From contig NZ_PQBZ01000042.1 of NCBI RefSeq assembly GCF_002964665.1, positions 650,951 to 714,950 on the forward strand: a DNA stretch of 64,000 bases, given 5' to 3'. Positions 1 to 9,602 of the stretch are shown here, one piece after another. This stretch comes from Pseudoalteromonas sp. T1lg23B (lineage in GTDB: Bacteria > Pseudomonadota > Gammaproteobacteria > Enterobacterales > Alteromonadaceae). The notes beneath the pieces are model-generated. The model did no database searches. It was not told where the DNA came from and was given only the letters and a program-made list of their open reading frames with translations. The number at the start of each line of letters is the position of its first letter. Within the stretch, counting starts at the first letter, position 1. The translations under genes and the position numbers were made by a program.

Positions 1-59
1 GCTCGCATGCTGCGACTGAGCTGAATAACAACGGAGCTCACCCCAATCAAGTAAATAAA

Positions 60-90
60 AAAGGCCAGACAATATTATCTGGCCTTTATT
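60..90 (-). terminator. Terminator downstream of hutHU
   Basis: A perfect 10-bp inverted repeat (AAAGGCCAGA at 60-69, TCTGGCCTTT at 78-87) has an 8-base loop. It lies just past the hutU stop. Read on the minus strand, it is followed by a U-rich stretch (the A-run at about 55-62 on the plus strand). The plus-strand side is also T-rich, so it may act in both directions and also end whatever gene lies left of the window. Confidence 0.8.
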
Positions 91-106
91 TGTTATTTTA
101 CCGCGC

Positions 107-2110
107 TTACAGCGATAAGCTGTTTAATATCTCATCATCAACACGATTTGCTAGTGTCACTTTTAGCTTAGGTGTGCGCGCCATTTCACGTTTAATAGCA
201 AAATCAGCTTCTTCGTTACGCGCCCAACTACGACGAGCAATTCCGTTATTTACATCAAACAACAGCATGGATTTAAGGCGGCCTTCGGCCTCGGGAGTAC
301 CATCAAGCAGCATACCAAAGCCACCATTGATCACCTCACCCCAGCCCACTCCACCACCATTGTGGATTGATACCCATGTTGCACCACGGAAACTGTCACC
401 AATCACATTATGAATCGCCATATCCGCAGTAAAACGACTACCGTCATAAATGTTTGACGTTTCACGGAACGGTGAATCAGTACCGCTCACATCATGGTGA
501 TCGCGACCAAGCACAACCGGACCAATTTCACCGCGTGCAATGGCATCGTTAAATGCTTTAGCGATTTGGGCACGACCTTGGGCGTCAGCGTATAGAATAC
601 GTGCTTGCGAGCCGACCACCAGCCTGTTTTGCTTAGCGTCTTTTATCCAAGTAATGTTGTCTTGCATCTGCTGCTGAATTTCTTCAGGTGACTCCGCCAT
701 GATCTGGTTCAGAACGTCGGCGGCAATCGCATCGGTTTTGTCCAAGTCTTCAGGTTTGCCTGATGTACATACCCAGCGGAATGGGCCAAAACCATAGTCA
801 AAGCACATAGGACCAAGAATATCTTGGACATACGATGGATATTTAAAGTCAATGCCATTGTCAGCCATCACATCACCGCCTGCGCGTGATGCTTCAAGCA
901 AGAAGGCATTACCATAGTCAAAGAAATAGGTGCCTTTGTTGGTGTGCTTATTCACTGCATCGGCATGGCGTTTCAACGTTGCTTGCACTTTCTCTTTGAA
1001 CACTTCAGGTTCTTCACGAATTAATCGATTTGACTCTTCGTAGCTAATATCAACTGGGTAATAGCCGCCTGACCACGGGTTATGCAACGAAGTTTGATCC
1101 GAGCCTAAATGCACAAAAATATCTTGTTCGTAGAAGCTTTCCCACACATCGACCACGTTGCCAATGTAGGCGATTGAAACCACTTCTTCATTCTGCTGTG
1201 CTTCTTTTACACGCTTGATTAGCGCGTCCATGTTGTCGATAAGCTCATCAACCCACCCTTGCTGATGACGTTTAGTCGCGGCTTTCGGATTAACTTCCGC
1301 GCACACCGTAATACAGTTTGCAATGTTACCCGCTTTGGGTTGAGCACCACTCATGCCGCCTAACCCTGCGGTTAGGAAAATCTTACCTTTTGGACTTTCA
1401 CCCTTGTTCAGTACTTTACGGAACGCATTCATCACGGTGATCGTCGTGCCATGTACGATGCCCTGTGGACCAATGTACATGAAAGAACCCGCAGTCATTT
1501 GCCCGTATTGCGTCACACCTAACGCATTGAATTTTTCCCAATCATCCGGCTTTGAATAGTTCGGGATCATCATGCCATTGGTGACAACCACGCGTGGCGC
1601 TTCTTTTGATGATGGGAATAAACCCATTGGGTGGCCAGAATACATGTGCAGCGTTTGATCTTCTTCCATTTCGCTCAAATACTTCATCGCCAACAAATAT
1701 TGTGCCCAGTTTTGGAAAACAGCGCCATTACCACCGTAAGTGATAAGCTCCTCAGGGTGCTGCGCCACTGCTGGGTCTAAGTTGTTGTCTATCATCAACA
1801 TGATGGCGGCTGCTTGCTGACATCTTGCTGGATAGTCCGAAATTGAACGGGCTTTGAGCTCATAGTTGGGCTTAAAGCGATACATGTAAATACGGCCGAA
1901 ATCTTTTAGCTCTTGTGCAAATTCCTGTGCCAACTCTTGATGCCACTCTTTTGGGAAATAACGCAGGGCATTGCGAATCGCTAGTTGCTTTTCATCTGCT
2001 GACAAAATATCTTTGCGCTTTGGTGCGCGGTTAGCATCCGCAGGATACGGCTTCGCAGCAGGTAACTCACTTGGGATCCCTTGCTTTATTTGCTCTTGAA
2101 AATTCATCAT
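107..2110 (-). CDS. hutU: Urocanate hydratase, long form
   Basis: Converts urocanate to imidazolone propionate, the second step of histidine degradation; cytoplasmic and NAD+-dependent. At 667 aa it exceeds the common bacterial form of about 555 aa and matches the length of the animal enzyme. From memory of the human sequence, similarity runs through the whole protein: the N-terminal EKQLAIRNALRYFP block, ITYGGNGAVFQNWAQ, YSGHPMGLFPSS, TAGLGGMSGAQPKA, LGSDQTSLHNP, and the C-terminal RDHHDVSGTDSPFRETSNIYDGS and HNGGGVGWGEVINGGFG. The ATG is preceded by GAGGGAG on the minus strand. It starts 9 bp after hutH ends, so the two form an operon. Neither the imidazolonepropionase gene (hutI) nor a formiminoglutamase gene (hutG) is in the window. 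Confidence 0.96.
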   Translation of the reverse strand: MMNFQEQIKQGIPSELPAAKPYPADANRAPKRKDILSADEKQLAIRNALRYFPKEWHQELAQEFAQELKDFGRIYMYRFKPNYELKARSISDYPARCQQAAAIMLMIDNNLDPAVAQHPEELITYGGNGAVFQNWAQYLLAMKYLSEMEEDQTLHMYSGHPMGLFPSSKEAPRVVVTNGMMIPNYSKPDDWEKFNALGVTQYGQMTAGSFMYIGPQGIVHGTTITVMNAFRKVLNKGESPKGKIFLTAGLGGMSGAQPKAGNIANCITVCAEVNPKAATKRHQQGWVDELIDNMDALIKRVKEAQQNEEVVSIAYIGNVVDVWESFYEQDIFVHLGSDQTSLHNPWSGGYYPVDISYEESNRLIREEPEVFKEKVQATLKRHADAVNKHTNKGTYFFDYGNAFLLEASRAGGDVMADNGIDFKYPSYVQDILGPMCFDYGFGPFRWVCTSGKPEDLDKTDAIAADVLNQIMAESPEEIQQQMQDNITWIKDAKQNRLVVGSQARILYADAQGRAQIAKAFNDAIARGEIGPVVLGRDHHDVSGTDSPFRETSNIYDGSRFTADMAIHNVIGDSFRGATWVSIHNGGGVGWGEVINGGFGMLLDGTPEAEGRLKSMLLFDVNNGIARRSWARNEEADFAIKREMARTPKLKVTLANRVDDEILNSLSL

Positions 2111-2119
2111 GACTCCCTC

Positions 2120-3613
2120 TTAGTTAACTTTAAATGCTTGTGATTTAACTAATGCTATCATGGCATCAATATCAGGCTTCAACAGCCTGTCTTCTTCTAG
2201 CTTGGCTACTTTTTGACGAATGAGCGCGAAGTTTTCTTCGATGATATCTGAGCATTGATTAGGTCGTCTAAACTCAATAGCCTGCGCTGCATACATCAAC
2301 TCAATAGCTATGATCTTTTCTAAGTTGCCAAGAATTTGATTAAGCTTTCTACCTGAAATACTACCCATAGATACGTGATCTTCTTGGCCCATAGAGGTCG
2401 GTACACTGTCCGCTGATGGCGGGAAGCATAGCGATTTGTTTTCAGTCACCAGCGCTGCTGTCGTGTATTGTGGGATCATCATGCCTGAGTTTAAGCCGCC
2501 CGATGAGGTCAGTAATCTGGGTAAGCCATGTAGACCTTCCAGTAGCAAGTAACAGCGTCTATCGGCAATGTTGCCTAGTTCCGCCGCCGCAATAGAGGCG
2601 TAATCCAGCACCATAGCCAAAGGCTGACCATGGAATCCACCACCAGAAATTGCCTCTTCACTGCTAATCACAATAGGATTGTCAGTCACTGAGTTCATTT
2701 CTATTTCAGCCAACTCTTTGAGGTGGTTATATGCGTTACGTGACGCACCGTGCACTTGTGGAATACAACGCAATGAATATGGGTCTTGAACGCGATCACA
2801 GTCGGTATGTGCTGCCATATTTTGCGAATCTTTGAAGAAACGTCTCATCCGTGCAGCCACTTCGATATTGCCAGCAAATGCTCTGATCTGATGAAGCTCT
2901 TCTCTAAATGGAGACTGACTCCCTTGCATCCCCTCAATACTCATGGCGCCTGCCAAATCGGCCAAGTCGAGCAAATAACGCATTTTGGTCAGTGCTGTAA
3001 TAGCATGGGACAAAATAAACTGTGTCCCGTTGATCAGTGCTAAACCTTCTTTAGCATGTAATTCTAGTGGCTCTAAGCCATGCTCTTTGAGTGCTTGCGC
3101 CGCTGGGATGGTGTTATCGCCATGCCAAAACTCACCTTCTCCAATCAAAGGTAAGAATAAATGTGAAAGTGGCGCGAGATCGCCAGAAGCCCCCACCGAG
3201 CCTTGCTCAGGCACAACAGGAATAAGGTCAAGTTCGATAAACGCCAACATACGCTCAACCACTTCTAAGCGAATGCCCGAGTAGCCCTGACTCAAGGCGT
3301 GTACCTTAGTGATCAACATCAATTTAGAAATCGGCTTGGCGATTGGCTCACCCACACCAACAGCATGAGTGATCAGCAGGTTTTTTTGTAGTAAGTGCGT
3401 TTCTGCTGGCGAAATTTGCGTATCACACAAAGGGCCAAAGCCTGTGTTAATGCCGTATATGGCTTTGTCTGAGTTCGCCATGATATCGACATTCTGTCGG
3501 CTAGTGTTTATTTTATCTAGCGCTTGCTGGCAAAGTTCAGCTTTAATACTGCCATCGGCAATCCCATTTACGATATCAAGATTTAGCTGGTCAACACCAT
3601 ATCTAAACGTCAT
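2120..3613 (-). CDS. hutH: Histidine ammonia-lyase
   Basis: Deaminates L-histidine to trans-urocanate and ammonia, the first step of histidine use; a cytoplasmic homotetramer in this family. The protein is 497 aa, near the usual 500-510. The Ala-Ser-Gly that cyclises into the MIO electrophile is visible at residues 142-144 in GSVGASGDLAPLSH. Other family blocks are YGINTGFG near residue 53 and the later QEDHVSMGS segment. The ATG has a strong AGGAGAG ribosome site 6-7 bases upstream. It is the first gene of a hutH-hutU operon and is divergent from a LysR-type gene at 3762, the natural candidate regulator. Confidence 0.97.
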   Translation of the reverse strand: MTFRYGVDQLNLDIVNGIADGSIKAELCQQALDKINTSRQNVDIMANSDKAIYGINTGFGPLCDTQISPAETHLLQKNLLITHAVGVGEPIAKPISKLMLITKVHALSQGYSGIRLEVVERMLAFIELDLIPVVPEQGSVGASGDLAPLSHLFLPLIGEGEFWHGDNTIPAAQALKEHGLEPLELHAKEGLALINGTQFILSHAITALTKMRYLLDLADLAGAMSIEGMQGSQSPFREELHQIRAFAGNIEVAARMRRFFKDSQNMAAHTDCDRVQDPYSLRCIPQVHGASRNAYNHLKELAEIEMNSVTDNPIVISSEEAISGGGFHGQPLAMVLDYASIAAAELGNIADRRCYLLLEGLHGLPRLLTSSGGLNSGMMIPQYTTAALVTENKSLCFPPSADSVPTSMGQEDHVSMGSISGRKLNQILGNLEKIIAIELMYAAQAIEFRRPNQCSDIIEENFALIRQKVAKLEEDRLLKPDIDAMIALVKSQAFKVN

Positions 3614-3761
3614 CTTTCTCTCCTAAGCGTTTGTCTTTTCAGAGCAACTGAGTGCTTCAATGGCCTAATGCTAACTTGCCGATGATGTTTTATAAATGCA
3701 TAATAATCGTAATTCATTCCGATTTTATCGAACAAAGATAGAGACAAATAAGGCGCACAAG

Positions 3762-4660
3762 ATGCAGGTTCATGACGTTGATTTAAGGTTACTAAGGATC
3801 TTTGTTGCCATTGTTGAATGTGGCGGCTTATCCGCCGCTGAGTCACGCCTCAATATTGGTCGCTCTACCATCAGCTCTCATCTGTCTGATTTGGAAGTCA
3901 GGCTTGGTATTAAGCTGTGTAAACGCGGTAGAAGTGGGTTTGAATTGACCGAACCTGGGCGCATTACCTACCAAGCCTCTTTGGAACTCCTACAACAATG
4001 CGAAGCGTTTGCGACCACCGTGGCAAGCTCCAAAGATCAGCTTTCTGGCCGTGTAACAATCGCTGTCATTGATACCATGGTCAGCGATCCGCGTTGTGGC
4101 GTCGCCAGTGCCATTTCAGCCTTAAAAGCAAAGAGCAACAATATTCAGTTTGATATTAATGTATGTGAAGCACGGGAGGTAGAAACGTCCGTCGTAAACG
4201 GCCGTTCGCTGGTTGGATTGGGTGTAAGTAGCACCATTTACGTGGTTTGGACTATTTCCCTTTACATAACGAAACCAACTATTTGTATTGTGGTGTCGCC
4301 CATCCACTTTTTGATTGCGACCCTGCACAAATCGACAAGTTGCTGCAAGATGCGGAAGTTATCACCAGCAACTATATGCGCGACAAAGAAACACGCAACG
4401 ATGGGCTGAACTATCAAAACAGCGCCATCGCTTATCACGATGAGGGGATCGCTCACTTAATTTTGTCCGGCGCGTTTATTGGTTATTTACCCGAACATTA
4501 TGCCAATTTTTGGGTAGACAAGGGGTTGTTTAAGCCCATTCGGCCAGACAAATATTGTTATCAAATCCCCGTGGTGCTGATTTCTTCCAAAAGCAATAGC
4601 GCATCGCCACTGGCTAATGCGCTCATAGAAGAAATCAAACGTTGTCACTCTATTACATAA
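3762..4660 (+). pseudogene. LysR-type regulator with a frameshift, likely hut regulator
   Basis: The N-terminal part encodes a LysR winged helix (LRLLRIFVAIVECGGLSAAE, then NIGRSTISSHLSDLE). The effector-domain half continues in another frame as GLDYFPLHNETNYLYCG and runs to 4660. The junction lies at about 4230-4246. The downstream frame has a stop at 4229-4231, so the break must come after that point. A net loss of one base restores a single protein of about 299 aa, the standard LysR length. The ATG at 3762 is preferred over upstream in-frame starts because it begins the conserved domain. It is divergent from hutH, so control of histidine use is likely. This could be a real lesion or a sequencing indel; the intact second half with no other stops argues for a recent event or an error. 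Confidence 0.8.
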
Positions 4661-5414
4661 ACACAGCGATTAGGCTCGCCCATTGTTGCTCAAGCTGGGC
4701 AAAGCTCTTACCGGTCACCGCACTAATATCTTCACCTCGATATATTTTCAAATAGGCATCCAAACCATAATTTTCAATTAAATACTGAGTAAATGCGCCT
4801 TCTTGTAAATATGCCAACTGACGGGCTACGCCCGATTTCGCAGCGTTTCTGGTACGCTCCGCATCGGTAAGTGGAATTAACCCTCCGTGTTCTTGTGACT
4901 TTTGCGCAACCATACGGTAAAGATCCGTACCAAAGTCTGGGTATTCGGGTGATTCACCAAATCTGTGCTGCAAGAATACCGCTAAGCCATCATCGTAGAA
5001 GCGATCTTCTCTGTTATGCTTTAGTTTCTTACGATAAGCGCTAACGGCATAAACATGGGTGAGCTCATGAACAATCGCCATACCGCTCTTTTCTTGTTCA
5101 TTTTGTGAGAATGCTTTAAGCACACGACTTTGTGGAATATGAATCGTATTCCAATCTTGATAAGGGATACGATGCTGCTTTGAGATATAGACAGTCAACT
5201 TCTCTTTGATTGGTGTACCTTGATACTCTTTAGATTGTTTTAAGTAGGCCAATATCACCTGACGATTATCGCTAACGCGCTGTGCCAACTCCCCCACTAT
5301 ACTTTTGGGCACATCCTCATCGTATTCAATATCGAAATTATCGGTTTGATAGGTTGCTGCTAAACCAGCGAAAGAGTACAAACCTGCGATCAGTAGCAGG
5401 GATTGTTTGAACAT
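4653..5414 (-). CDS. Secreted HExxH zinc-peptidase-like protein
   Basis: A 253-aa protein with a signal peptide (hydrophobic residues 4-19, ending GLAA). A HELTHVY segment near residue 116 fits the HExxH zinc-binding motif of gluzincin-type peptidases. A downstream DDGLAVFLQHRFGES stretch could supply the third ligand, by analogy with Peptidase-MA-like proteins where an acidic residue follows a DG(L/F)A block. Substrate unknown; probably periplasmic or secreted. AAGGAT lies just upstream of the ATG. Its 3' end overlaps the broken LysR gene by 8 bp, tail to tail. Peptidase activity is inferred from the motif only. Confidence 0.75.
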   Translation of the reverse strand: MFKQSLLLIAGLYSFAGLAATYQTDNFDIEYDEDVPKSIVGELAQRVSDNRQVILAYLKQSKEYQGTPIKEKLTVYISKQHRIPYQDWNTIHIPQSRVLKAFSQNEQEKSGMAIVHELTHVYAVSAYRKKLKHNREDRFYDDGLAVFLQHRFGESPEYPDFGTDLYRMVAQKSQEHGGLIPLTDAERTRNAAKSGVARQLAYLQEGAFTQYLIENYGLDAYLKIYRGEDISAVTGKSFAQLEQQWASLIAVFM

Positions 5415-5658
5415 ATCTGTTTATCCTTGTTCTTTATGTATTTTTTGGTACAAAAATGTTGAGCAACGCGATAAGGCCAACACATCATTTGTTCCATTTT
5501 TAGTTACATCATACCAGTGCGCTCGATAAATTGTCCAACTAATCAGCCCTTGCTATGCCTATTGCAATTATTCTATCGTTGCACAACCTATGGCTCGTAA
5601 AAGGCATAATCTTAACTAAACTGAATAAAGTGGTCGCTTGCAATGAGCAGTACAGTCA

Positions 5659-7689
5659 ATGAAAAAGTGTGGGTTGTTGATTCTTTTTGTCGCCTTGTTA
5701 ACTCAAAGCTCAGTGTTTGCCAAGCTCCCCGATGACACATTTACCCAGTTACGTGCGCAAGTCACCGCCGCAGGCCAAACGTCACCGTCAGCAGGCATCG
5801 CGAAAATTGATGAGCTTTTAGTGCTACACAAAGACACGTTAGCCAAAGCACAAACCATTCGCTTGTTGTATATCAAATCTTGGTATCAAATCAATTCCGA
5901 TTTTATCGAACAGGCCATGAATACGCTGGCTGAAGCCAGATTGATGGCCGCAGATATAGACGAACCAGGCATTTTGTATAGCTATTACAGCATTTCCGCC
6001 AGTGCATTATCAAATGCAGAGCTCTATGAACTGGCGCTGGAAAACAACCTCAAAGCCTACCAAGAAGCGCCCCTACTCAATCGTTCTGAATTTATCAGCC
6101 AAACGGAAAATAATATTGGCCATATTTATTTGAAATTGGGACTTTTGGACGAAGCTGAGCACTATTTCCAGCGCTTTTACGACTTCGCCTTGGCACAAGA
6201 CTTGATACCACAACAAGGCACTGGTTTGAACAACTTAGGGGAAGTTGCTTTGTTAAAAGGTGAGATAGACAAAGCGCATACGTTTCACCAGCAAGCACTT
6301 GCTATTCGCCAAGCCAACGGGCTTGCCTACCATGAAGCTTGGTCACAATTTAATCTAGGTCGAGTCTACGCCGCCAAGCAGGAAGTTGATTTAGCTGAGC
6401 ACTATCTTCAGCAAGCCATTGAAAGCTGGGAAGACAAACATGCCGCCTCTAAAACCCTTCAAGCTAAGCTTGAACTGGCAAAAATTTATTCCAATGAGCA
6501 ACGTTATGACGAAGCGATGCGCTTACTTGAAGATGTCATCACATTAGGACATGAGCATCGACAGCTTACCTCGTTACTAACCGCATTGAAAATGCACAGC
6601 GAACACCTAAAACAAAAGGGTGATTTAAAAGCTGCTTTGGCCGCTCAGGAGCAATATAACCAAGTATCTGATCAGTTTGTTAAAAAACAAGCCGCCGTTG
6701 GTTTAGCTTACATGGTGTCTCAAACCGAGTTACAAACCAAAGAGATGGAACTCAAACAGCTTGAGCAAACCCATCAAGTGACGGTGGCCATGGCCGAAGC
6801 TGACCGCCAACTCGGTTGGTTTATACTCTCCAGCGCGGTGCTGATCATTGTCATCACCTGGTACTTTATGTACCGACTCAACAACAAAAAGCGCCAGTTG
6901 CAGACCCTACTCACACAACTAGAACGCACTCAAGAGAAACTGGTAGAGTCTGAAAAAATGCGCGCCATGACCACGTTAGTATCTGGCATGGCCCATCAGC
7001 TAAACACACCGCTTGGTTTGGTTATAACAGCAGATTCAACACTGCAATCATTGGTAGAGAAATTGGCTGACAGTTTTAGTGACAAAACACTCACTCAAAA
7101 ACAACTCGCCCATTTCATTAATGAGTCCACAGAGTTACTGGCATTAAGTCAGAAAAACAGCGAAAAAGCTGCGAACATGGTGCAAAGATTTAAAATGATG
7201 TCCGCCAAGCTTCACATGAGTGAATGTTCCACTTTTCTCTTATTAAGCTTTTTAAAAGAAAATATTCATCGACTGGCTGAATCACACGATCAGACAATCA
7301 GCTTTAATTTGTCGGGCGAAGATATCCAAGTCACCAACTATGCACCGGTTTTATTAAAAGTGATTACTCAACTTATCGAAAATTCAATAAAACATGGTTT
7401 TGTGCAAACACCCGACCCTCAGGTTGATATCACCATCTCGCGTGACTGCGACGAAGTGATCATACATTACAAAGACAACGGTTCCGGTATTCCAGTAGAC
7501 AAGCATAAACAGGTATTCAACCCTTTTTACACCACCCGCTTGGGTGAAGGAAACTTGGGGTTAGGTCTCAATATTATCTATAACTCAGTTGTTCACATTA
7601 TGAATGGTCAGGTGGAATGTGTGGAAGATGCACAAGGTGCGCACTTTGTGATTCGTTTCCCTCAAAGAGTGCTCAATTCTGAGTGCTAA
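5659..7689 (+). CDS. TPR-containing membrane sensor histidine kinase
   Basis: A 676-aa protein. A signal peptide (residues 1-21) leads into about seven TPR-like helical repeats (residues 30-340) predicted to be periplasmic. A coiled stretch follows, then one membrane helix at about 386-406, then a cytoplasmic kinase. The phosphoacceptor is His446 in GMAHQLNTPLG, the HxLNTPLG variant of the H-box. The ATPase domain has the N-box NSIKHGF near 573, then DNGSGIP, FNPFYTT and GLGLNI. No response regulator gene is adjacent, so it is an orphan kinase. The architecture suggests sensing of a protein or peptide through the TPRs; the signal is unknown. It stands alone, followed by a hairpin at 7745-7787. 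Confidence 0.9.
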   Translation: MKKCGLLILFVALLTQSSVFAKLPDDTFTQLRAQVTAAGQTSPSAGIAKIDELLVLHKDTLAKAQTIRLLYIKSWYQINSDFIEQAMNTLAEARLMAADIDEPGILYSYYSISASALSNAELYELALENNLKAYQEAPLLNRSEFISQTENNIGHIYLKLGLLDEAEHYFQRFYDFALAQDLIPQQGTGLNNLGEVALLKGEIDKAHTFHQQALAIRQANGLAYHEAWSQFNLGRVYAAKQEVDLAEHYLQQAIESWEDKHAASKTLQAKLELAKIYSNEQRYDEAMRLLEDVITLGHEHRQLTSLLTALKMHSEHLKQKGDLKAALAAQEQYNQVSDQFVKKQAAVGLAYMVSQTELQTKEMELKQLEQTHQVTVAMAEADRQLGWFILSSAVLIIVITWYFMYRLNNKKRQLQTLLTQLERTQEKLVESEKMRAMTTLVSGMAHQLNTPLGLVITADSTLQSLVEKLADSFSDKTLTQKQLAHFINESTELLALSQKNSEKAANMVQRFKMMSAKLHMSECSTFLLLSFLKENIHRLAESHDQTISFNLSGEDIQVTNYAPVLLKVITQLIENSIKHGFVQTPDPQVDITISRDCDEVIIHYKDNGSGIPVDKHKQVFNPFYTTRLGEGNLGLGLNIIYNSVVHIMNGQVECVEDAQGAHFVIRFPQRVLNSEC

Positions 7690-7744
7690 TTACAACAAAA
7701 CTCAATGTTCCTATAAACTTAAAAACTTGCTTATAAAGTATAAA

Positions 7745-7787
7745 AAAGCACACACAAAAGGCCTCACAGCCCTATGTGCGTGCTTAG
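7745..7787. terminator. Hairpin between the convergent kinase and small secreted protein genes
   Basis: AAGCACACAC and GTGCGTGCTT form a 10-bp stem with one wobble around a roughly 20-base loop. It lies between the ends of two convergent genes, with A-rich sequence on the left. It probably terminates one or both; it lacks a long T-run on the right. Confidence 0.5.
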
Positions 7788-7829
7788 TTATTATAAGCTA
7801 GGAAAGGCTTAAACTTACGGTGATTAAAA

Positions 7830-8180
7830 TTAACATTGTGACTTTATGTACTCGACTTCGTCACGTCCAACAACGCCTGTGCCATTAGCTGCGGCATTAA
7901 ACTTCTCCGAAAAGCACATGGCTCTGCGATTGCTGTATTCACCAAGCTGTGTACAATCTTGGCCATGCATAGGGTCATACGCTCTGTAACCTTCTCTGGT
8001 TCCCCAAAGTACTTTGAAGTTTAAATAACAGCTCTGATACCAATAGCCTATCAATTCCTGCTTGGTAGAGTCCGCATAATATTCAATACTAATTATGCCT
8101 GATGGCGCTGCAAAAGAAGCGGTTGAGGCGACACCTAAAGACAATACCGCTGTTTGTAATAGTTTTTTAAAATTAAGCAT
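7830..8180 (-). CDS. Small secreted protein, possibly DUF6289-like
   Basis: A 116-aa protein with a clear signal peptide (cleavage after SFA, about residue 24). The mature part starts with a beta-rich IISIEYYADSTKQELIGYWYQSC block and has six cysteines, probably paired outside the cytoplasm. The YYAD...VG/IG...C...WG pattern recalls small DUF6289-type proteins, but that assignment is from memory and weak. A good AAGGAA ribosome site precedes the ATG. No function can be assigned; the neighbours give no clue. Confidence 0.7.
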   Translation of the reverse strand: MLNFKKLLQTAVLSLGVASTASFAAPSGIISIEYYADSTKQELIGYWYQSCYLNFKVLWGTREGYRAYDPMHGQDCTQLGEYSNRRAMCFSEKFNAAANGTGVVGRDEVEYIKSQC

Positions 8181-8511
8181 AAATGAGTTCCTTTATAAAT
8201 TATTTTTATGAATCGATGATATTCACGATTAATCTCGATAAACCTCATATCGTTTGGGTCTATCTACGAAACAAAGTACTCATGACCCATTCTATTCGTC
8301 CTATTAAATGTCTATTAATTTCAAGAAATAGAATTTCGATAGATGCCATTATGCTTAAATACAGCGCAAAGCATTGATTGTAAAACTTATTATTAGGTAA
8401 CAAGTTATTACGACTCACTCATCTGATGGGGAGTTATGTGAAGACTTTGCACAATGTGATGAAACACGCGTCGTTATCGTGGGCTTGGATGCTAAATTAA
8501 AAACAAAAAAA
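8181..8511. other. Gene-free stretch
   Basis: AT-rich intergenic DNA between two minus-strand genes. A short plus-strand frame (8183-8377, 64 codons) has no ribosome site and no recognisable product. Nothing convincing is seen apart from the terminator at its right edge. It must also hold the promoter of the small secreted protein gene. Confidence 0.5.
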
Positions 8512-8543
8512 CGCAGAGGATGTTTTAGTCTTCTGCGCTTTTT
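8505..8543 (-). terminator. Terminator downstream of ltaE
   Basis: CGCAGAGGA (8512-8520) pairs with TCTTCTGCG (8529-8537), with one wobble. It is flanked by an A-run on the left and a T-run on the right, so it can work in both directions. It lies 40 bp beyond the threonine aldolase stop. Confidence 0.8.
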
Positions 8544-8575
8544 ACTTTATTTAGTTAACTGTATTAATGTAAGTA

Positions 8576-9589
8576 CTAGCCAAGTAGTTTGGCCATCGCA
8601 TTAATCAGTGTATCGATATCATCTCGCGTCACATCTTTATGGGTTACAAAGCGCATTCCCTGATAACCTGGGGTAATAATAATGCCTTGTTCCTTGAGTG
8701 CCGCGCAGACGCTGAAAATATCAATTTTTTCGTCAATATCAACCAACACAATGTTGGTATGCACGGGGTAGTTGTCCGTATTAAAACCCGGTAAAGTATT
8801 TAACTGATGCGCGAGGTAATGTGCATTGTCGTGATCTTCGGTCAATCTACTCACGTTGTTGGTCAATGCATAATATCCAGCAGCAGCGAGAATACCGGCT
8901 TGGCGCATGCCACCACCAAGCATTTTGCGTAACCGTCGTGCTTTTTTAATGAAAGCTTCATCCCCAAGTAGTAATGAGCCAATCGGGGCTCCAAGCCCTT
9001 TTGACAAACAGATCGTCATAGAATCAAAATGTTTAGATATCTCTGTAATGTCCACATTAAGAGCAACCGCTGCGTTGTAGACTCTCGCGCCATCTAAGTG
9101 CAAGGCCAATTGATGCTTATTGGTAAAGGCACGCGCTTGCTTTAAGTATTCAAGGCTTAACACTTTGCCGCCGATGGTGTTTTCTAAGCTTAGCAAGCGA
9201 GTTCTAGCAAAGTGACTATCATCTGGTTTGATTGCACTGGCGAGTTTATCAAAACACAAACTACCATCAGGTTCGTTCTCTATGGGTTGCGGTTGGACTG
9301 ATCCCAGCACTGCCGCGCCTCCAGCTTCGTAACGATAGTTATGGGCTTTTTGGCCACACAAATATTCATCGCCGCGTTCGCAGTGACTCAAAATACCCAG
9401 TAAATTAGCCTGAGTGCCTGAGCTGACAAATAAACTGGCTGCAAAGCCGTGTCGCTTAGCTACCCATTGTTCCAATTCATTAACCGTTGGATCGTCACCA
9501 TAAACGTCATCTCCTACTTGCGCATTACACATTAGCAAACGCATTTGCTGGCAAGGCTGGGTCACCGTGTCAGAACGAAAGTCTATCAT
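8576..9589 (-). CDS. ltaE: Low-specificity L-threonine aldolase
   Basis: A PLP enzyme cleaving L-threonine or L-allo-threonine to glycine and acetaldehyde; cytoplasmic. The ATG at 9589 gives MIDFRSDTVTQP, the conserved start of the family, with AAGGAT upstream. A longer in-frame start at 9631 would overlap the previous gene. The Schiff-base lysine is K197 in TICLSKGLGAPIG, the same number as recalled for the E. coli enzyme. HLDGARVYNAA supplies the PLP-binding Asp and Arg. It starts 13 bp after the amidohydrolase stop, so it is probably co-transcribed with it. Confidence 0.95.
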   Translation of the reverse strand: MIDFRSDTVTQPCQQMRLLMCNAQVGDDVYGDDPTVNELEQWVAKRHGFAASLFVSSGTQANLLGILSHCERGDEYLCGQKAHNYRYEAGGAAVLGSVQPQPIENEPDGSLCFDKLASAIKPDDSHFARTRLLSLENTIGGKVLSLEYLKQARAFTNKHQLALHLDGARVYNAAVALNVDITEISKHFDSMTICLSKGLGAPIGSLLLGDEAFIKKARRLRKMLGGGMRQAGILAAAGYYALTNNVSRLTEDHDNAHYLAHQLNTLPGFNTDNYPVHTNIVLVDIDEKIDIFSVCAALKEQGIIITPGYQGMRFVTHKDVTRDDIDTLINAMAKLLG

Positions 9590-9602
9590 GTTTGGATTAT
9601 CC

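Noticed and set aside
3..413. Open plus-strand frame across the hutU 3' end
   Set aside because: It is antisense to a clear hutU gene and has no ribosome site; a shadow frame.
8183..8377. 64-codon plus-strand frame
   Set aside because: No ribosome site, no recognisable product, AT-driven composition.
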